Part shown: in pieces, positions 42,618 through 52,090 of the stretch
How positions within the stretch are numbered: the first letter of the stretch is position 1
Layout of the letters: each line of letters begins with the position of its first letter
Assembly: GCA_905479575.1 (NCBI GenBank)
Contig: CAJQNB010000005.1
Coordinates: 1 to 64,000, forward strand
DNA: 64,000 nt
Origin: an uncultured Pseudophaeobacter sp.
GTDB lineage: Bacteria; Pseudomonadota; Alphaproteobacteria; Rhodobacterales; Rhodobacteraceae
Direction: 5' to 3'
Program-made: the position numbers and the translations under genes
The notes under the pieces: model-generated
The model's database searches: none
What the model was told of the DNA's origin: nothing
What the model saw: the letters and a program-made list of their open reading frames with translations, nothing else

Positions 42618-44237
42618 ATGACACAGACCCTTCGCGCCGCCGACGTTCTGGCCCGCCGCCTCTACGAGGCCGGCTGCCGTCACGCCTTTGGCATGCCCGG
42701 CGGCGAGGTGCTGACCCTGGTGGATGCGCTGATCAAGGCCGGCATTGCGTTTCACCTGGCCAAACATGAAAACGCCGCCGGCTTTATGGGCGAAGGCCTG
42801 CACCACAGCGACGGCGCCCCGGTTATTCTGGTTGCCACCCTGGGGGCTGGGGCGCTCAACGGCGTCAATGTGGTGGCCAATGCCCATCAGGACCGGGTGC
42901 CGATGCTGGTGCTCACCGGCTGCGTCGATGCTGCCGAGGAACACAGCTATACCCATCAGGTGCTGGATCACCGGGCGGTGTTTTCTCCCATAACCAAGGC
43001 CACATTCCGCCTGGATGCCGAGGCTGCGGACCTGATCGCCGACAAGGCCGTCGCCATCGCCACCCAGCCACGCAATGGTCCGGTGCATATTGACGTGCCG
43101 ATCTCGGTTGCAGATGCCCCTGCCAGAGATCGCGGCTCTCGCCGCGCGCCTGCGGCGCTGACCCGGCCAGAAGACGCCGCGCTGGCGCAGGCGCTGTCCT
43201 GGCTCGACGCCGCCCAGCGTCCCATCGCCATCATCGGTCTCGACGCCCTGCAGGAACAGGCCGCCCCCGAGATCAAGACCTTCCTCGAACACCACCAGAT
43301 CCCCTTTGTCACCACCTACAAGGCCAAGGGCATTCTGCCGGAAACCCACCCGCTGTGCCTGGGCGCCGCCGGGCTGGCGCCGCTGGCGGACAAATATCTG
43401 CTGCCCCTGGTGCAAAAATCCGATTTGATCCTGGCCCTGGGCTATGACCCCATCGAGATGCGCCCCGGCTGGCGCAATGTCTGGGATCCTGCGGTGCAGC
43501 GGATGATCGACATCACCCCTGAGCCCAACAGCCACTACATGCATCAGGCCAGTCTGGCCCTGGTCGCTGCCTTGAAACCCACCCTTGCGGATCTGACCCG
43601 CTCCGGGACCGCAACAGATCGCCCCAAATGGCCCTGCGCCACCCCGGCACAGGTTCGCCAGGAACTTGCAGCGGCCTTTTCCACCACCGATGACTGGGGC
43701 CCGGCCGGGGTGATTGCCCAGTGCCGCGCCTCCCTGCCCGAAACCACCCTGGCGACAGCGGACAGCGGCGCTCATCGCATTTTGCTCAGCCAGATGTGGC
43801 CCTGCGCTGAACCGCGCGCCCTGATCCAATCCTCCGGCCTGTGCACCATGGGCTGCGCCGTGCCCATGGCCATTGGCCGCAAGCTGGCAGAGCCCGATCG
43901 TCCGGTTGTCAGCTTCTCTGGGGATGCCGGGTTTTTGATGGTTGCCGGGGATCTGGCCACCGCCGCCGAGCTGGGCGTGGCACCGATCTTTGTGGTCTTT
44001 GCCGATGCCAGCCTGGCCCTGATCGAGCTGAAACAGCGGGGCCGCCAGATGTCCAATGCCGGGGTTGATCTGGGGCGCCACGACTTTGCGGCCATCGGCC
44101 GCGCCTTTGGCGGCACGGGTGTAACGGTGCGTAATCGCGCTGAATTGGACCAGGCCTTGCAACAGGCCTTGGCCTCGGACCGCTTCACTGTCATTTCTGC
44201 CGAAATCGAACCCGGAGGATATGATGGACGCATCTAA
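42618..44237 (+). CDS. Thiamine pyrophosphate enzyme, acetolactate synthase-like
   Basis: A 539-aa three-domain TPP enzyme: PYR domain with catalytic Glu51 (KHENAAG), central Rossmann domain (about 190-330) and PP domain with the GDA motif (SFSGDAGFLM). The second half of the metal motif reads FADAS, where an Asn usually supplies a Mg ligand. It lacks the full acetolactate synthase signature and has no regulatory subunit nearby. It overlaps the CoA-transferase gene by 14 bases, so the two likely work in one pathway, such as making or breaking a 2-oxo or 2-hydroxy acid. Substrate unknown. Confidence 0.85.
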   Translation: MTQTLRAADVLARRLYEAGCRHAFGMPGGEVLTLVDALIKAGIAFHLAKHENAAGFMGEGLHHSDGAPVILVATLGAGALNGVNVVANAHQDRVPMLVLTGCVDAAEEHSYTHQVLDHRAVFSPITKATFRLDAEAADLIADKAVAIATQPRNGPVHIDVPISVADAPARDRGSRRAPAALTRPEDAALAQALSWLDAAQRPIAIIGLDALQEQAAPEIKTFLEHHQIPFVTTYKAKGILPETHPLCLGAAGLAPLADKYLLPLVQKSDLILALGYDPIEMRPGWRNVWDPAVQRMIDITPEPNSHYMHQASLALVAALKPTLADLTRSGTATDRPKWPCATPAQVRQELAAAFSTTDDWGPAGVIAQCRASLPETTLATADSGAHRILLSQMWPCAEPRALIQSSGLCTMGCAVPMAIGRKLAEPDRPVVSFSGDAGFLMVAGDLATAAELGVAPIFVVFADASLALIELKQRGRQMSNAGVDLGRHDFAAIGRAFGGTGVTVRNRAELDQALQQALASDRFTVISAEIEPGGYDGRI

Positions 44238-45447
44238 CCCACAGCCAAGCTCGCCCCAGAGCAGCCTCACCCATGGCGCCCTGAAGGGCATCAAGGTACT
44301 GGATCTTTCCCGCATTCTGGCAGGCCCCACCTGCACCCAGATGCTGGGCGATCTCGGCGCTATCGTGGTCAAAGTGGAAAACCCCAAAACAGGCGGCGAC
44401 GACACCCGCCAATGGGGCCCTCCTTATGTGGAAAATGAGGCCGGCGAACGCTCTGATCTGTCGGCCTATTTCATGGCCGCCAACCGCAACAAACGCTCCA
44501 TTGCCCTGGATATCGCCAGTGCCGAAGGTCAGGACGTGATCCGTCGCCTTGCGGCAGAGGCGGATATTCTGGTGGAGAATTTCAAACCCGGCGGTCTGGC
44601 CAAATACGGGCTGGATTTCGCCAGCCTGCGCGCCGCGTGTCCCAGCCTGATCTATTGCTCTATTTCCGGCTATGGCCAGACCGGCCCCAACAGCGCCAAG
44701 CCCGGCTATGATCTGATGGCCCAGGGCTATGGCGGCCTGATGTCCCTCACCGGGGAGCCCAAGGGCCAGCCGGTGAAGGCCGGCGTTGGCATCGCCGATG
44801 TGATGTGCGGCATGTATGCCACCATCGGCGTTCTGGCCGCGCTGCACCACAAGACCCAGACCGGCGAAGGCCAGCAGATTGATCTGGCGCTGGTGGATGC
44901 CCAGGTGGCCTGGCTGATCAACGAGGGTGTGGCCTATCTCAATACCGGCGAGCTGCCCCAGCGGCGCGGCAATGAACATCCCAGCATCGTGCCCTATGGT
45001 CTCTATGAAACCTCAGATGCCCATGTGATCCTGGCGGTGGGCAATGACAGCCAGTTCCGCCGCTTTATGGAGTTTCTCGGGCTTGAAGGCCTGGCAGAGG
45101 ATCCGCGTTTTGCCACCAACCCCGCCCGCCTCAGGCATCGCGACGCGCTGAATGATATCCTGCACCCGGCGCTGAAACGCTTTACCATGGATGCAGTCAT
45201 CGCCGGCATGGAAGCCCGCAAGGTGCCCGCCGGGCCGGTGCAGACCCTGGACCGGGTCTTTGCCTCCGATCAGGTCGCCGCCCGCGAAATGGCCATTGAA
45301 ATGCAGTCTGGCGCAGGTCCGGTACAGCTCTTGGGCAATCCGCTGAATTTCTCCCGTACGCCAGTGACCTACCGCTACGCCCCGCCCCAATGCGGCGAGG
45401 CCACCGAGGAGATTCTGCAGGCCGCAGATCCCTTTGCCGAGACCTGA
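44224..45447 (+). CDS. Class III (CaiB/BaiF) CoA-transferase
   Basis: A 407-aa family III CoA-transferase. N-terminal LKGIKVLDLSRILAGP, catalytic Asp in PGYDLMAQ, the GYGQTGP loop and the C-terminal RTPVTYRYAPP. It transfers CoA between carboxylic acids through an aspartyl-CoA adduct. Two adjacent ATGs (44221, 44224) follow GGAGG; the second has better spacing. The start lies inside the end of the TPP enzyme gene. Confidence 0.9.
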   Translation: MDASNPQPSSPQSSLTHGALKGIKVLDLSRILAGPTCTQMLGDLGAIVVKVENPKTGGDDTRQWGPPYVENEAGERSDLSAYFMAANRNKRSIALDIASAEGQDVIRRLAAEADILVENFKPGGLAKYGLDFASLRAACPSLIYCSISGYGQTGPNSAKPGYDLMAQGYGGLMSLTGEPKGQPVKAGVGIADVMCGMYATIGVLAALHHKTQTGEGQQIDLALVDAQVAWLINEGVAYLNTGELPQRRGNEHPSIVPYGLYETSDAHVILAVGNDSQFRRFMEFLGLEGLAEDPRFATNPARLRHRDALNDILHPALKRFTMDAVIAGMEARKVPAGPVQTLDRVFASDQVAAREMAIEMQSGAGPVQLLGNPLNFSRTPVTYRYAPPQCGEATEEILQAADPFAET

Positions 45448-45495
45448 CCCCGCCGGGCCGGTCGCACCGCTGACTGCCTAATGTTACAAAAACGC

Positions 45496-45526
45496 GCAAG
45501 CACCCGTCCCCAAGGGGGGTGCTTGC
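45496..45526 (+). terminator. Terminator after the CoA-transferase gene
   Basis: A 10-bp stem GCAAGCACCC/GGGTGCTTGC (45496-45505 with 45517-45526) with additional C/G pairing inside the loop, then TTGTTATT. Confidence 0.85.
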
Positions 45527-45717
45527 TTGTTATTGCACCTTCAATTGCCAAAAGGCGCAAAAATCCGCCTGTTCGGGTGTCAGACTTCGCGCCTTTCCGC
45601 ACGAAGCACACACGCGTCATCACCAAACCGCGAGCGACGTCGCGCGGTTGTGCGCTCTGGTTTAGTCTTTTGAGCAACAACAGTGGTTTGTGAACATAGG
45701 CAGCGATTGGACCCTCA

Positions 45718-47082
45718 ATGACGCAAGATATCTTTGGACAGGACACCAGCCTCAGCAGTGCCGCCACCCAAGCACGCTGGGATGCAGCGCAGATGGGGGT
45801 GCTGGCGCATTCCGCGGCCACAGCAGATCACCTGGGCGCCGTTCTGGCAGCCGCACCTGATTTTGCCCAGGCCCAGGCCATCAAGGGGCTGTCGGTGCTG
45901 ATGCTGGGCCGCTCCGAACTGGTGCCGATGGCGCAGGAGGCGCTGAGCGACGCCAAATTGGGATATGAGGCTGCCCTGCCGCGGGAACGCAAATATGTCG
46001 ATGCGCTTGCGGCCTGGCTGGCTGGACGTCCCTCGCGGGCAGTGGTGCTGATGGAGCAGATCCTGGATGTTGATCCCTGCGATGCCCTGGCGATGAAGCT
46101 CAGCCATGGGATCCGCTTTATTCTGGGCGATTGCACCGGCATGCGCGCCTCGGTTGAGCGGGTGATGCCTGCCTATGCCCCGGATCACGCCGCGCGCGGC
46201 TATCTGCTGGGCTGTCACTCCTTTGCGCTGGAGGAAACCGGGTCTTACGAGAAGGCAGGGATTGCCGGGCGTCAGGCGCTGTGGATGGCGCCGGATGATG
46301 CCTGGGGACTGCATTCTGTCGCCCATGTGCACGAAATGACCGGCAATGCGGCACAGGGGTTGGAGTGGCTGACCGGACGCGAAGAGGCCTGGGCCCATTG
46401 CAACAACTTCCGCTATCACGTCTGGTGGCACAAGGCGCTGATGCATCTGGATCTTGGCCAGATTGATCAGGCGTTGATGCTGTATGATACCGAGGTGCGC
46501 AAGGACAAGACCGATGACTACCGCGACATCTCCAATGCCACCTCGCTGCTGATGCGGCTGGAACTGGAAGGGGTGCCGGTTGGCAACCGCTGGGAGGAGC
46601 TTTCCGAGCTCTGCGCCAATCGCACCGAGGACGGCAGCCTGATCTTTGCCGATTTGCACTACCTGCTGGCCCTGGCCGGTCACAACCGGCAGGCGGAAAC
46701 CCGCCGCCTGGTCAGCCGCATTCACGCCGATGCAAAGGCGCGCAATACCGAGGCCCAGGAACGCATGGCGACGCCGGGTTGCGACGCGGCCAACGGGCTG
46801 GAGGCCTTTGGCGATGGCAACTATGCCCAGGCCTTTAGCCATCTGTCGCGCGCCCGCAGCACCCTGCAATTGGCGGGCGGCAGCCATGCCCAGCGCGATG
46901 TATTTGAGCGCATGACCATCGACGCTGGTCTACGTGCCGGAGAATTCGACGCAGTCGAGGTCATTCTGGACGATCGCCGTGCCAAACGCGCCGGCGGAGA
47001 GGACAATTATGCCCTGGCCCGGCGCAGTCTGATTGCCCAGGCCCGCAGCACCCCGGACCCCCATAGCGTGCCCGCAGAATAA
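45718..47082 (+). CDS. TTC38-type tetratricopeptide repeat protein
   Basis: A 454-aa all-helical protein without signal peptide. It has several TPR-like helix pairs and the TTC38-family segment WGLHSVAHVHEMTG, followed by WWHKALMHLD. Bacterial members are uncharacterised; the eukaryotic homologue is also poorly understood. It lies 270 bases after the CoA-transferase, beyond a terminator, but the three genes face the same way. Confidence 0.8.
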   Translation: MTQDIFGQDTSLSSAATQARWDAAQMGVLAHSAATADHLGAVLAAAPDFAQAQAIKGLSVLMLGRSELVPMAQEALSDAKLGYEAALPRERKYVDALAAWLAGRPSRAVVLMEQILDVDPCDALAMKLSHGIRFILGDCTGMRASVERVMPAYAPDHAARGYLLGCHSFALEETGSYEKAGIAGRQALWMAPDDAWGLHSVAHVHEMTGNAAQGLEWLTGREEAWAHCNNFRYHVWWHKALMHLDLGQIDQALMLYDTEVRKDKTDDYRDISNATSLLMRLELEGVPVGNRWEELSELCANRTEDGSLIFADLHYLLALAGHNRQAETRRLVSRIHADAKARNTEAQERMATPGCDAANGLEAFGDGNYAQAFSHLSRARSTLQLAGGSHAQRDVFERMTIDAGLRAGEFDAVEVILDDRRAKRAGGEDNYALARRSLIAQARSTPDPHSVPAE

Positions 47083-47204
47083 CCGCTGGTAAAGATCTGG
47101 AAAACAGCTCAGAGAGCACAGACAGATACTGGACCCAAGACCCCGCAGTTTCGATTTAGAATCAGGGGCAGAACCGGCTTTAAAAGACCAATAAGGAATT
47201 CCCC

Positions 47205-48485
47205 ATGGCGAAGATTTCGCCCTTCCCCACCCTACAGCAGGATCCAGGACCTGCGGCCAACCGGAGCGCCTCTCCCGGACCTGTTGATCTGGATAAGGCG
47301 CCCGCCAAGCGCCAGCGCGACCCTCGGCTCGATTTTTACCGTGGCATTGCCATGTTCATCATTCTGGTGGCCCATATCCCCGGCAATCGCTGGACCGGCT
47401 GGATCCCGGCGCGGTTTGGCTTTTCTGATGCAACCGAAATCTTTGTGTTCTGCTCTGGCATGGCCTCGGCGATTGCCTTTGGCAGCTCTTACGCGCAGCA
47501 GGGCTGGGCTTTGGGCACCACGCGGGTGGTGTTTCGCTGCTGGCAGGTGTTCTGGGCCCACATCGGCCTGTTCTTCTTTGTCGCCATGACCATGGCGGCG
47601 CTGGACACCTATGGCAGCTTTGACAAGACCTATATCAACTCCCTGAACCTGCAACATTTCTTCAACAATCCCGCGCCGCAGCTGGTGGGGCTCTTCACCC
47701 TCACCTATGTGCCAAACTATTTTGACATCCTGCCGATGTATCTGGTGGTTTTGGCGCTGATGCCAGTGATGATGGGGGTTGAGCGCCTTGGCCTCTGGGC
47801 GGTGGCGCTGACTTCTGGTCTGATATGGCTCGCTGCCAACCCCTATCTTGTCGGGCTTGGCCCCGATGGGCTCTCGCTCCCGGCAGAGCCCTGGTCGCAG
47901 CGCGAATGGTTCTTTAATCCCTTTGGCTGGCAGCTTTTGTTCTTTACCGGCTTTGCCTTCATGAAGGGCTGGCTGCCCCCGCCGCCTGTCTCGGCCCTGC
48001 TGGGCGCTGCCGCAGCTGCCTTTCTGCTGCTGTCGGCGCCCTTTGGCTCGTGGAAGGTGTTTCTTTGGGTGGATGCCGCCAATGGCGATCTTGGCGATAT
48101 GATCCGACCCTGGTGGCAGACCACGGCCCAGTGGCGTGAAAAGAGTGATTTTGGCCTGCTGCGCTACACACATTTCCTGGCCCTGGCCTATCTTGGCTGG
48201 CTGATTGCCGGGACCGGCGGCAAGCGCCTGATTGCCTCGGGTCACAGCCTTGGTGCCCGAATCTGGGCGCGGCTGCTGGGGATCATCACCAAGGTCGGCC
48301 AGCAAAGCCTCGCGGTCTTTGTCTTCTCCATGGCGCTGGCGCGGCTCATCGGCTTTGCCCTGGATCAGACCGAGCGCGGCATCGCGATCACCGCCCTGGC
48401 CAATCTGACGGGCTTTGCCCTGATCATCGCCTGCGCCTATGGGGCGGGCTGGTTCAAATCCCAGCCCTGGAGGGCCAAGCGATGA
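47205..48485 (+). CDS. opgC: OpgC-type acyltransferase for periplasmic glucans
   Basis: A 426-aa protein with about ten transmembrane segments and the acyltransferase-3-like start DPRLDFYRGIAMFIILVAH, HIPGN and EIFVFCSG. OpgC adds succinyl groups to osmoregulated periplasmic glucans in Rhodobacter sphaeroides. The ATG at 47205 follows AAGGAATTCCCC. It overlaps the next gene by four bases, heading a three-gene operon. Confidence 0.9.
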   Translation: MAKISPFPTLQQDPGPAANRSASPGPVDLDKAPAKRQRDPRLDFYRGIAMFIILVAHIPGNRWTGWIPARFGFSDATEIFVFCSGMASAIAFGSSYAQQGWALGTTRVVFRCWQVFWAHIGLFFFVAMTMAALDTYGSFDKTYINSLNLQHFFNNPAPQLVGLFTLTYVPNYFDILPMYLVVLALMPVMMGVERLGLWAVALTSGLIWLAANPYLVGLGPDGLSLPAEPWSQREWFFNPFGWQLLFFTGFAFMKGWLPPPPVSALLGAAAAAFLLLSAPFGSWKVFLWVDAANGDLGDMIRPWWQTTAQWREKSDFGLLRYTHFLALAYLGWLIAGTGGKRLIASGHSLGARIWARLLGIITKVGQQSLAVFVFSMALARLIGFALDQTERGIAITALANLTGFALIIACAYGAGWFKSQPWRAKR

Positions 48486-49999
48486 GCACTCTTAGCCGCC
48501 GCGCCTTTGTAGCCTCTGCACTCTCCAGCACCCTGCTCACCGCGCTGCCGACGGGCGCCACAGAGAGCCCTCAGCCTGCGGCCTTTGACCCGGCCCAGGT
48601 GATCGCCCGCGCCCGCGCCCTGGCCACCCAGGGCTACCAGCCCCGGCAACAGGTGCCACAGGATTGGCTGGATCTGACTTATGATCAGTACAAGGCACAT
48701 CGGTTCCGCACCAAGGACGCGATCTGGTCCAAGACCGACAGCAGCTACAACGTCGATCTCTTTCTGCCGGGGCTGTATTTTCGCCACGCGGTTCAGGTGA
48801 ACACCGTTAAAGACGGCATGACCCGCCCCTTTGGCTTTGACATGGCGCTGTTTGATCGCAGCGAGATTGCGCCGCCTCTCAGCACCACCGGCGCTCTGGG
48901 CTATAGCGGGCTGCGTCTGCGCACCCAGTTGGATCAGCCCAATAAGAAAACCGAATTCTGCGTCTTTCAGGGGGCCAGCTATTTCCGCGCCATCGGTATC
49001 GGCCAGGCCTATGGTCTGTCAGCACGCGGGCTGGCGCTGAAAACTGGCGATCCCATGGGGGAGGAATTCCCCGATTTCATTGAGTTCTGGCTGGAGGCCC
49101 CCGGCCCCAACCAGCGCAGTATGGTGGTCCATGCGCTGATGGATTCGCCCTCGGTCACGGGGGCCTACCGCTTTACCATCACCCCCGGAGCCACCACGGT
49201 GATGGATGTCGAGGCGCATCTGTTTGCCCGCGAGGATCTGACCCACGCCGGGCTGGCGCCGCTCACCTCGATGTTCCTGTTTGACCGCACCAACCGCAAC
49301 CGGTTTGACGATTTCCGCCCCAATGTGCACGACAGCGACGGGATGTTGATCCTCAACGGCAATGGCGAGCGGCTGTGGCGGCCCCTGGCCAACCCGGTGC
49401 ATTTGCAAATCTCCTCCTTCGTGGATGAAAACCCCCGTGGCTTTGGCCTGATGCAACGGTCGCGCAATCTGCAGGACTTTGAAGACCTGGAAGCCAATTA
49501 CCACCGCCGCCCCAGCCTCTGGGTGGAACCAAAGGGCAACTGGGGCAAAGGCGCGGTCACCCTGGTTGAAATCCCTGCCGACAAGGAAATCTACGACAAT
49601 ATCGTCGCCTATTGGCGGCCTCAGGACACCCTGCCCGCCGGAACCGAGCTGCCGCTGTCCTATCGGCTCAGCTGGGGCGAGGACCCAGAGATGGATCTGG
49701 CCCGAGTGATTGATACCGCCGCAGGCGCGCGCATCTTTGGGGAGCCCGGACGGTTGATGACGGTGGATTTTGAAGCCCACCCGCTGCTGGACGGCGATCC
49801 CGAGGACATCGAGGTGCATCTTTCCTCCCCCCATGTGGAAACCAGCGAAGGGGTGCTGCAACGCAACCCCGCCACCGGTGGGCTGCGACTGGCCTTCAGC
49901 TTTGCCCCCAATGAAGAAAACCATGTTGAGCTGCGCCTGCAGCTGCGCCGCAATGGCGCCGCCGCCAGCGAAGTCTGGCTGTACCGGTGGACTGCATGA
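48482..49999 (+). CDS. opgD: Periplasmic glucan biosynthesis protein OpgD/OpgG family
   Basis: A 505-aa periplasmic protein of the MdoG family with a Tat signal (TLSRRAFVASAL), which fits OpgD rather than the Sec-exported OpgG. Motifs include FGxxVQ-type strands in FRHAVQVN, GASYFRAIG and the C-terminal immunoglobulin-like domain (about 390-505). It acts on the glucan backbone in the periplasm, possibly as a beta-glucanase or branching factor. The choice between D and G is uncertain. Confidence 0.88.
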   Translation: MSTLSRRAFVASALSSTLLTALPTGATESPQPAAFDPAQVIARARALATQGYQPRQQVPQDWLDLTYDQYKAHRFRTKDAIWSKTDSSYNVDLFLPGLYFRHAVQVNTVKDGMTRPFGFDMALFDRSEIAPPLSTTGALGYSGLRLRTQLDQPNKKTEFCVFQGASYFRAIGIGQAYGLSARGLALKTGDPMGEEFPDFIEFWLEAPGPNQRSMVVHALMDSPSVTGAYRFTITPGATTVMDVEAHLFAREDLTHAGLAPLTSMFLFDRTNRNRFDDFRPNVHDSDGMLILNGNGERLWRPLANPVHLQISSFVDENPRGFGLMQRSRNLQDFEDLEANYHRRPSLWVEPKGNWGKGAVTLVEIPADKEIYDNIVAYWRPQDTLPAGTELPLSYRLSWGEDPEMDLARVIDTAAGARIFGEPGRLMTVDFEAHPLLDGDPEDIEVHLSSPHVETSEGVLQRNPATGGLRLAFSFAPNEENHVELRLQLRRNGAAASEVWLYRWTA

Positions 50000-51897
50000 G
50001 TGATCCGATCCCGACCTCACCCCTACAGCCAGCCGAACCGCTGATGCCACCGCAGCAGCCGCTGGCCATGCCCGAGCAGGATTTCGCCAGGCCGTTTCAC
50101 GACCACAACGCCCCGGAGTTTGAGCCACCGCGCCATCTGGCGCTCTGGCGTCTGCTGGCCTTCTCCCCCGCCATGCTGGCCACCGCCGTGTTAACCTGGG
50201 TGATGCAGGGCTGGTTCGCCAAGGGCGGCTTTATGGCGCTGGAGCTGGTGCTGCTGGCGTTGATCGCCTTCAACTTTTTCTGGATCTGCTTTTCGGTCTC
50301 CACAGTGGTCCTGGGGCTGTATTCCCTGTCCAAACGCAACCGCGACCGCCCCCAGGCCAGGCCCGCGCCGATGCGGGTCGCCCTGCTGGTTCCGGTCTAT
50401 AATGAGACCCCCTGGTATGTACTGGGCAATGTGCGCTCCATGCTGGAAGAGCTGCACCAGCGCGGCGGTAAGCACAGCTATGACATGTTTGTGCTGTCGG
50501 ACACCCGCGACGACAACCTCGCCGACCAGGAACGGTTAAGCGTCGAGGCCCTGCGCGCCGCCCTGCCTGCTGGCGTGGCGCTCTATTATCGCCGCCGCGC
50601 TTTGAACACCGGCCGCAAGGTGGGCAATATAAGCGATTGGCTGCGCCGCTGGGGCGCGGGCTACGAGGCCATGCTGGTGTTGGATGCCGACAGTCTGATG
50701 ACCGGGCGGGCCATTGCCCGGCTGGCGGATGCGCTGTCGCGCGATCCCAGCGCCGGTTTAATCCAAAGCTTCCCGCAACTCATCGGGGCGCAATCCGTTT
50801 TTGGTCGCATGCAGCAGTTTGCCAATGGCGTATACGGCCTGGCTCTGGCCGAAGGTCTGGCCCGCTGGACCGGGTTTGAGGGCAACTATTGGGGCCACAA
50901 TGCCATTATGCGGGTCCAGGCCTTTGCCGCCTGTGCCGGGCTGCCGCCGCTGCGCTCGCGCTTTTGGGGCGGTGACAAGCTGATCATGAGCCATGATTTT
51001 GTCGAGGCCGGCCTGTTGCGCCGTGCCGGGTGGCGGGTGCGGTTTCTGCCGCGTCTGGGGGGATCGTTTGAGGAAACGCCGCCAACGCTGATAGATCACA
51101 TCCTGCGCGATCGGCGCTGGTGTCAGGGCAATCTGCAACACCTCAATCTGCTGGGGGCGCGCGGCTTTTTTGCCATCTCGCGGTTTCACCTGCTGCACGG
51201 GGCCATTGGCTATTTGATGGCGCCGATCTGGTTTGCGCTCTTGGTGATCTGGGCGCTGATTGGCCGGGGCGAAGACAGCTCTGTGATCCATTACTTCAGC
51301 GCCGCCAATCCCTCGCGGCCCTCCTGGCCCGATATGTCAGAGCCGCGCCATGTACTGGTGATCTTGCTGATCTACGCCATGCTGCTGGCACCCAAACTGC
51401 TGGCGGTGCTGGCGCTGGCCCTCACCAGTGGGCGGCTGTCCGACTATGGCGGACCTCTCCGCTTTGCCGCCTCCGTAGGAGTCGAGATCCTGCTGGCGGT
51501 GCTCTATGCGCCGATCCTCATGGTGCAGCAGATGATCGCGGTGTTTCGCACCACCTTCGGCCTGCAGCGTGGCTGGTCACCCCAGGCGCGGGCCGGCGGC
51601 CAATATGGTCTGGCAACCCTGCTGAGCTGCCACGCGCTGGAAACCCTCAGCGGTCTGGCTTTGTGGGGTGGCATCGCCACCGGGCTGGTGTCGCTCTGGC
51701 TGGTGCCCATCGCCCTGTCCCTGGTGCTTGCGGTGCCCCTGTCGGCGCTGTCAGGGCGCCGCGCCGGTAAATCCAAAGCCGGCTGGATGGCCACCCCGGT
51801 GGTTTATTCGGAACCCAAGATCACCCAGGCCGCCCACCGCTACCGGGCGCAGCTGAAACGCTACCTCGATGTGGTCAACCAACATCCGGCGCAGTAG
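49996..51897 (+). CDS. opgH: Glucan biosynthesis glucosyltransferase OpgH
   Basis: A 633-aa membrane glycosyltransferase (GT2) with about seven transmembrane segments. The cytosolic domain carries LVPVYNETP, the DxD in VLDADSLMTG and the RRWCQGN (QxxRW-type) motif. It builds the glucan backbone from UDP-glucose. The ATG at 49996 overlaps the previous stop (ATGA). It is shorter than E. coli OpgH at the N-terminus. Confidence 0.93.
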   Translation: MSDPIPTSPLQPAEPLMPPQQPLAMPEQDFARPFHDHNAPEFEPPRHLALWRLLAFSPAMLATAVLTWVMQGWFAKGGFMALELVLLALIAFNFFWICFSVSTVVLGLYSLSKRNRDRPQARPAPMRVALLVPVYNETPWYVLGNVRSMLEELHQRGGKHSYDMFVLSDTRDDNLADQERLSVEALRAALPAGVALYYRRRALNTGRKVGNISDWLRRWGAGYEAMLVLDADSLMTGRAIARLADALSRDPSAGLIQSFPQLIGAQSVFGRMQQFANGVYGLALAEGLARWTGFEGNYWGHNAIMRVQAFAACAGLPPLRSRFWGGDKLIMSHDFVEAGLLRRAGWRVRFLPRLGGSFEETPPTLIDHILRDRRWCQGNLQHLNLLGARGFFAISRFHLLHGAIGYLMAPIWFALLVIWALIGRGEDSSVIHYFSAANPSRPSWPDMSEPRHVLVILLIYAMLLAPKLLAVLALALTSGRLSDYGGPLRFAASVGVEILLAVLYAPILMVQQMIAVFRTTFGLQRGWSPQARAGGQYGLATLLSCHALETLSGLALWGGIATGLVSLWLVPIALSLVLAVPLSALSGRRAGKSKAGWMATPVVYSEPKITQAAHRYRAQLKRYLDVVNQHPAQ

Positions 51898-51988
51898 CTC
51901 AGAACCTCGCTTGGCTCAATGTGATTTGAAACAGGCGCAACCGCCTCCGTTGCCCCTTGGGCGACGGAGGCCCGGCCCAAGGCTTTGT

Positions 51989-52007
51989 CTCTCATCTGAG
52001 ATGAGAG
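51989..52007. terminator. Hairpin after opgH
   Basis: CTCTCATC/GATGAGAG (51989-51996 with 52000-52007), 3-base loop. Two further overlapping stems (CCTTGGGC/GCCCAAGG and GCCTCCGT/ACGGAGGC) lie 10-45 bases before it. They separate two convergent units; no strong T-run. Confidence 0.5.
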
Positions 52008-52090
52008 GCAAAGGCACGGGAGCCCGCCCGTCTCAAAGCACACAGATTTGCCAACCTTCTCCCTGCCAGACCCTATTTATAATCACAGCC

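Noticed and set aside
42519-44405. 628-codon minus-strand frame opposite the TPP enzyme gene
   Set aside because: Antisense shadow; the plus-strand TPP enzyme has all expected motifs.
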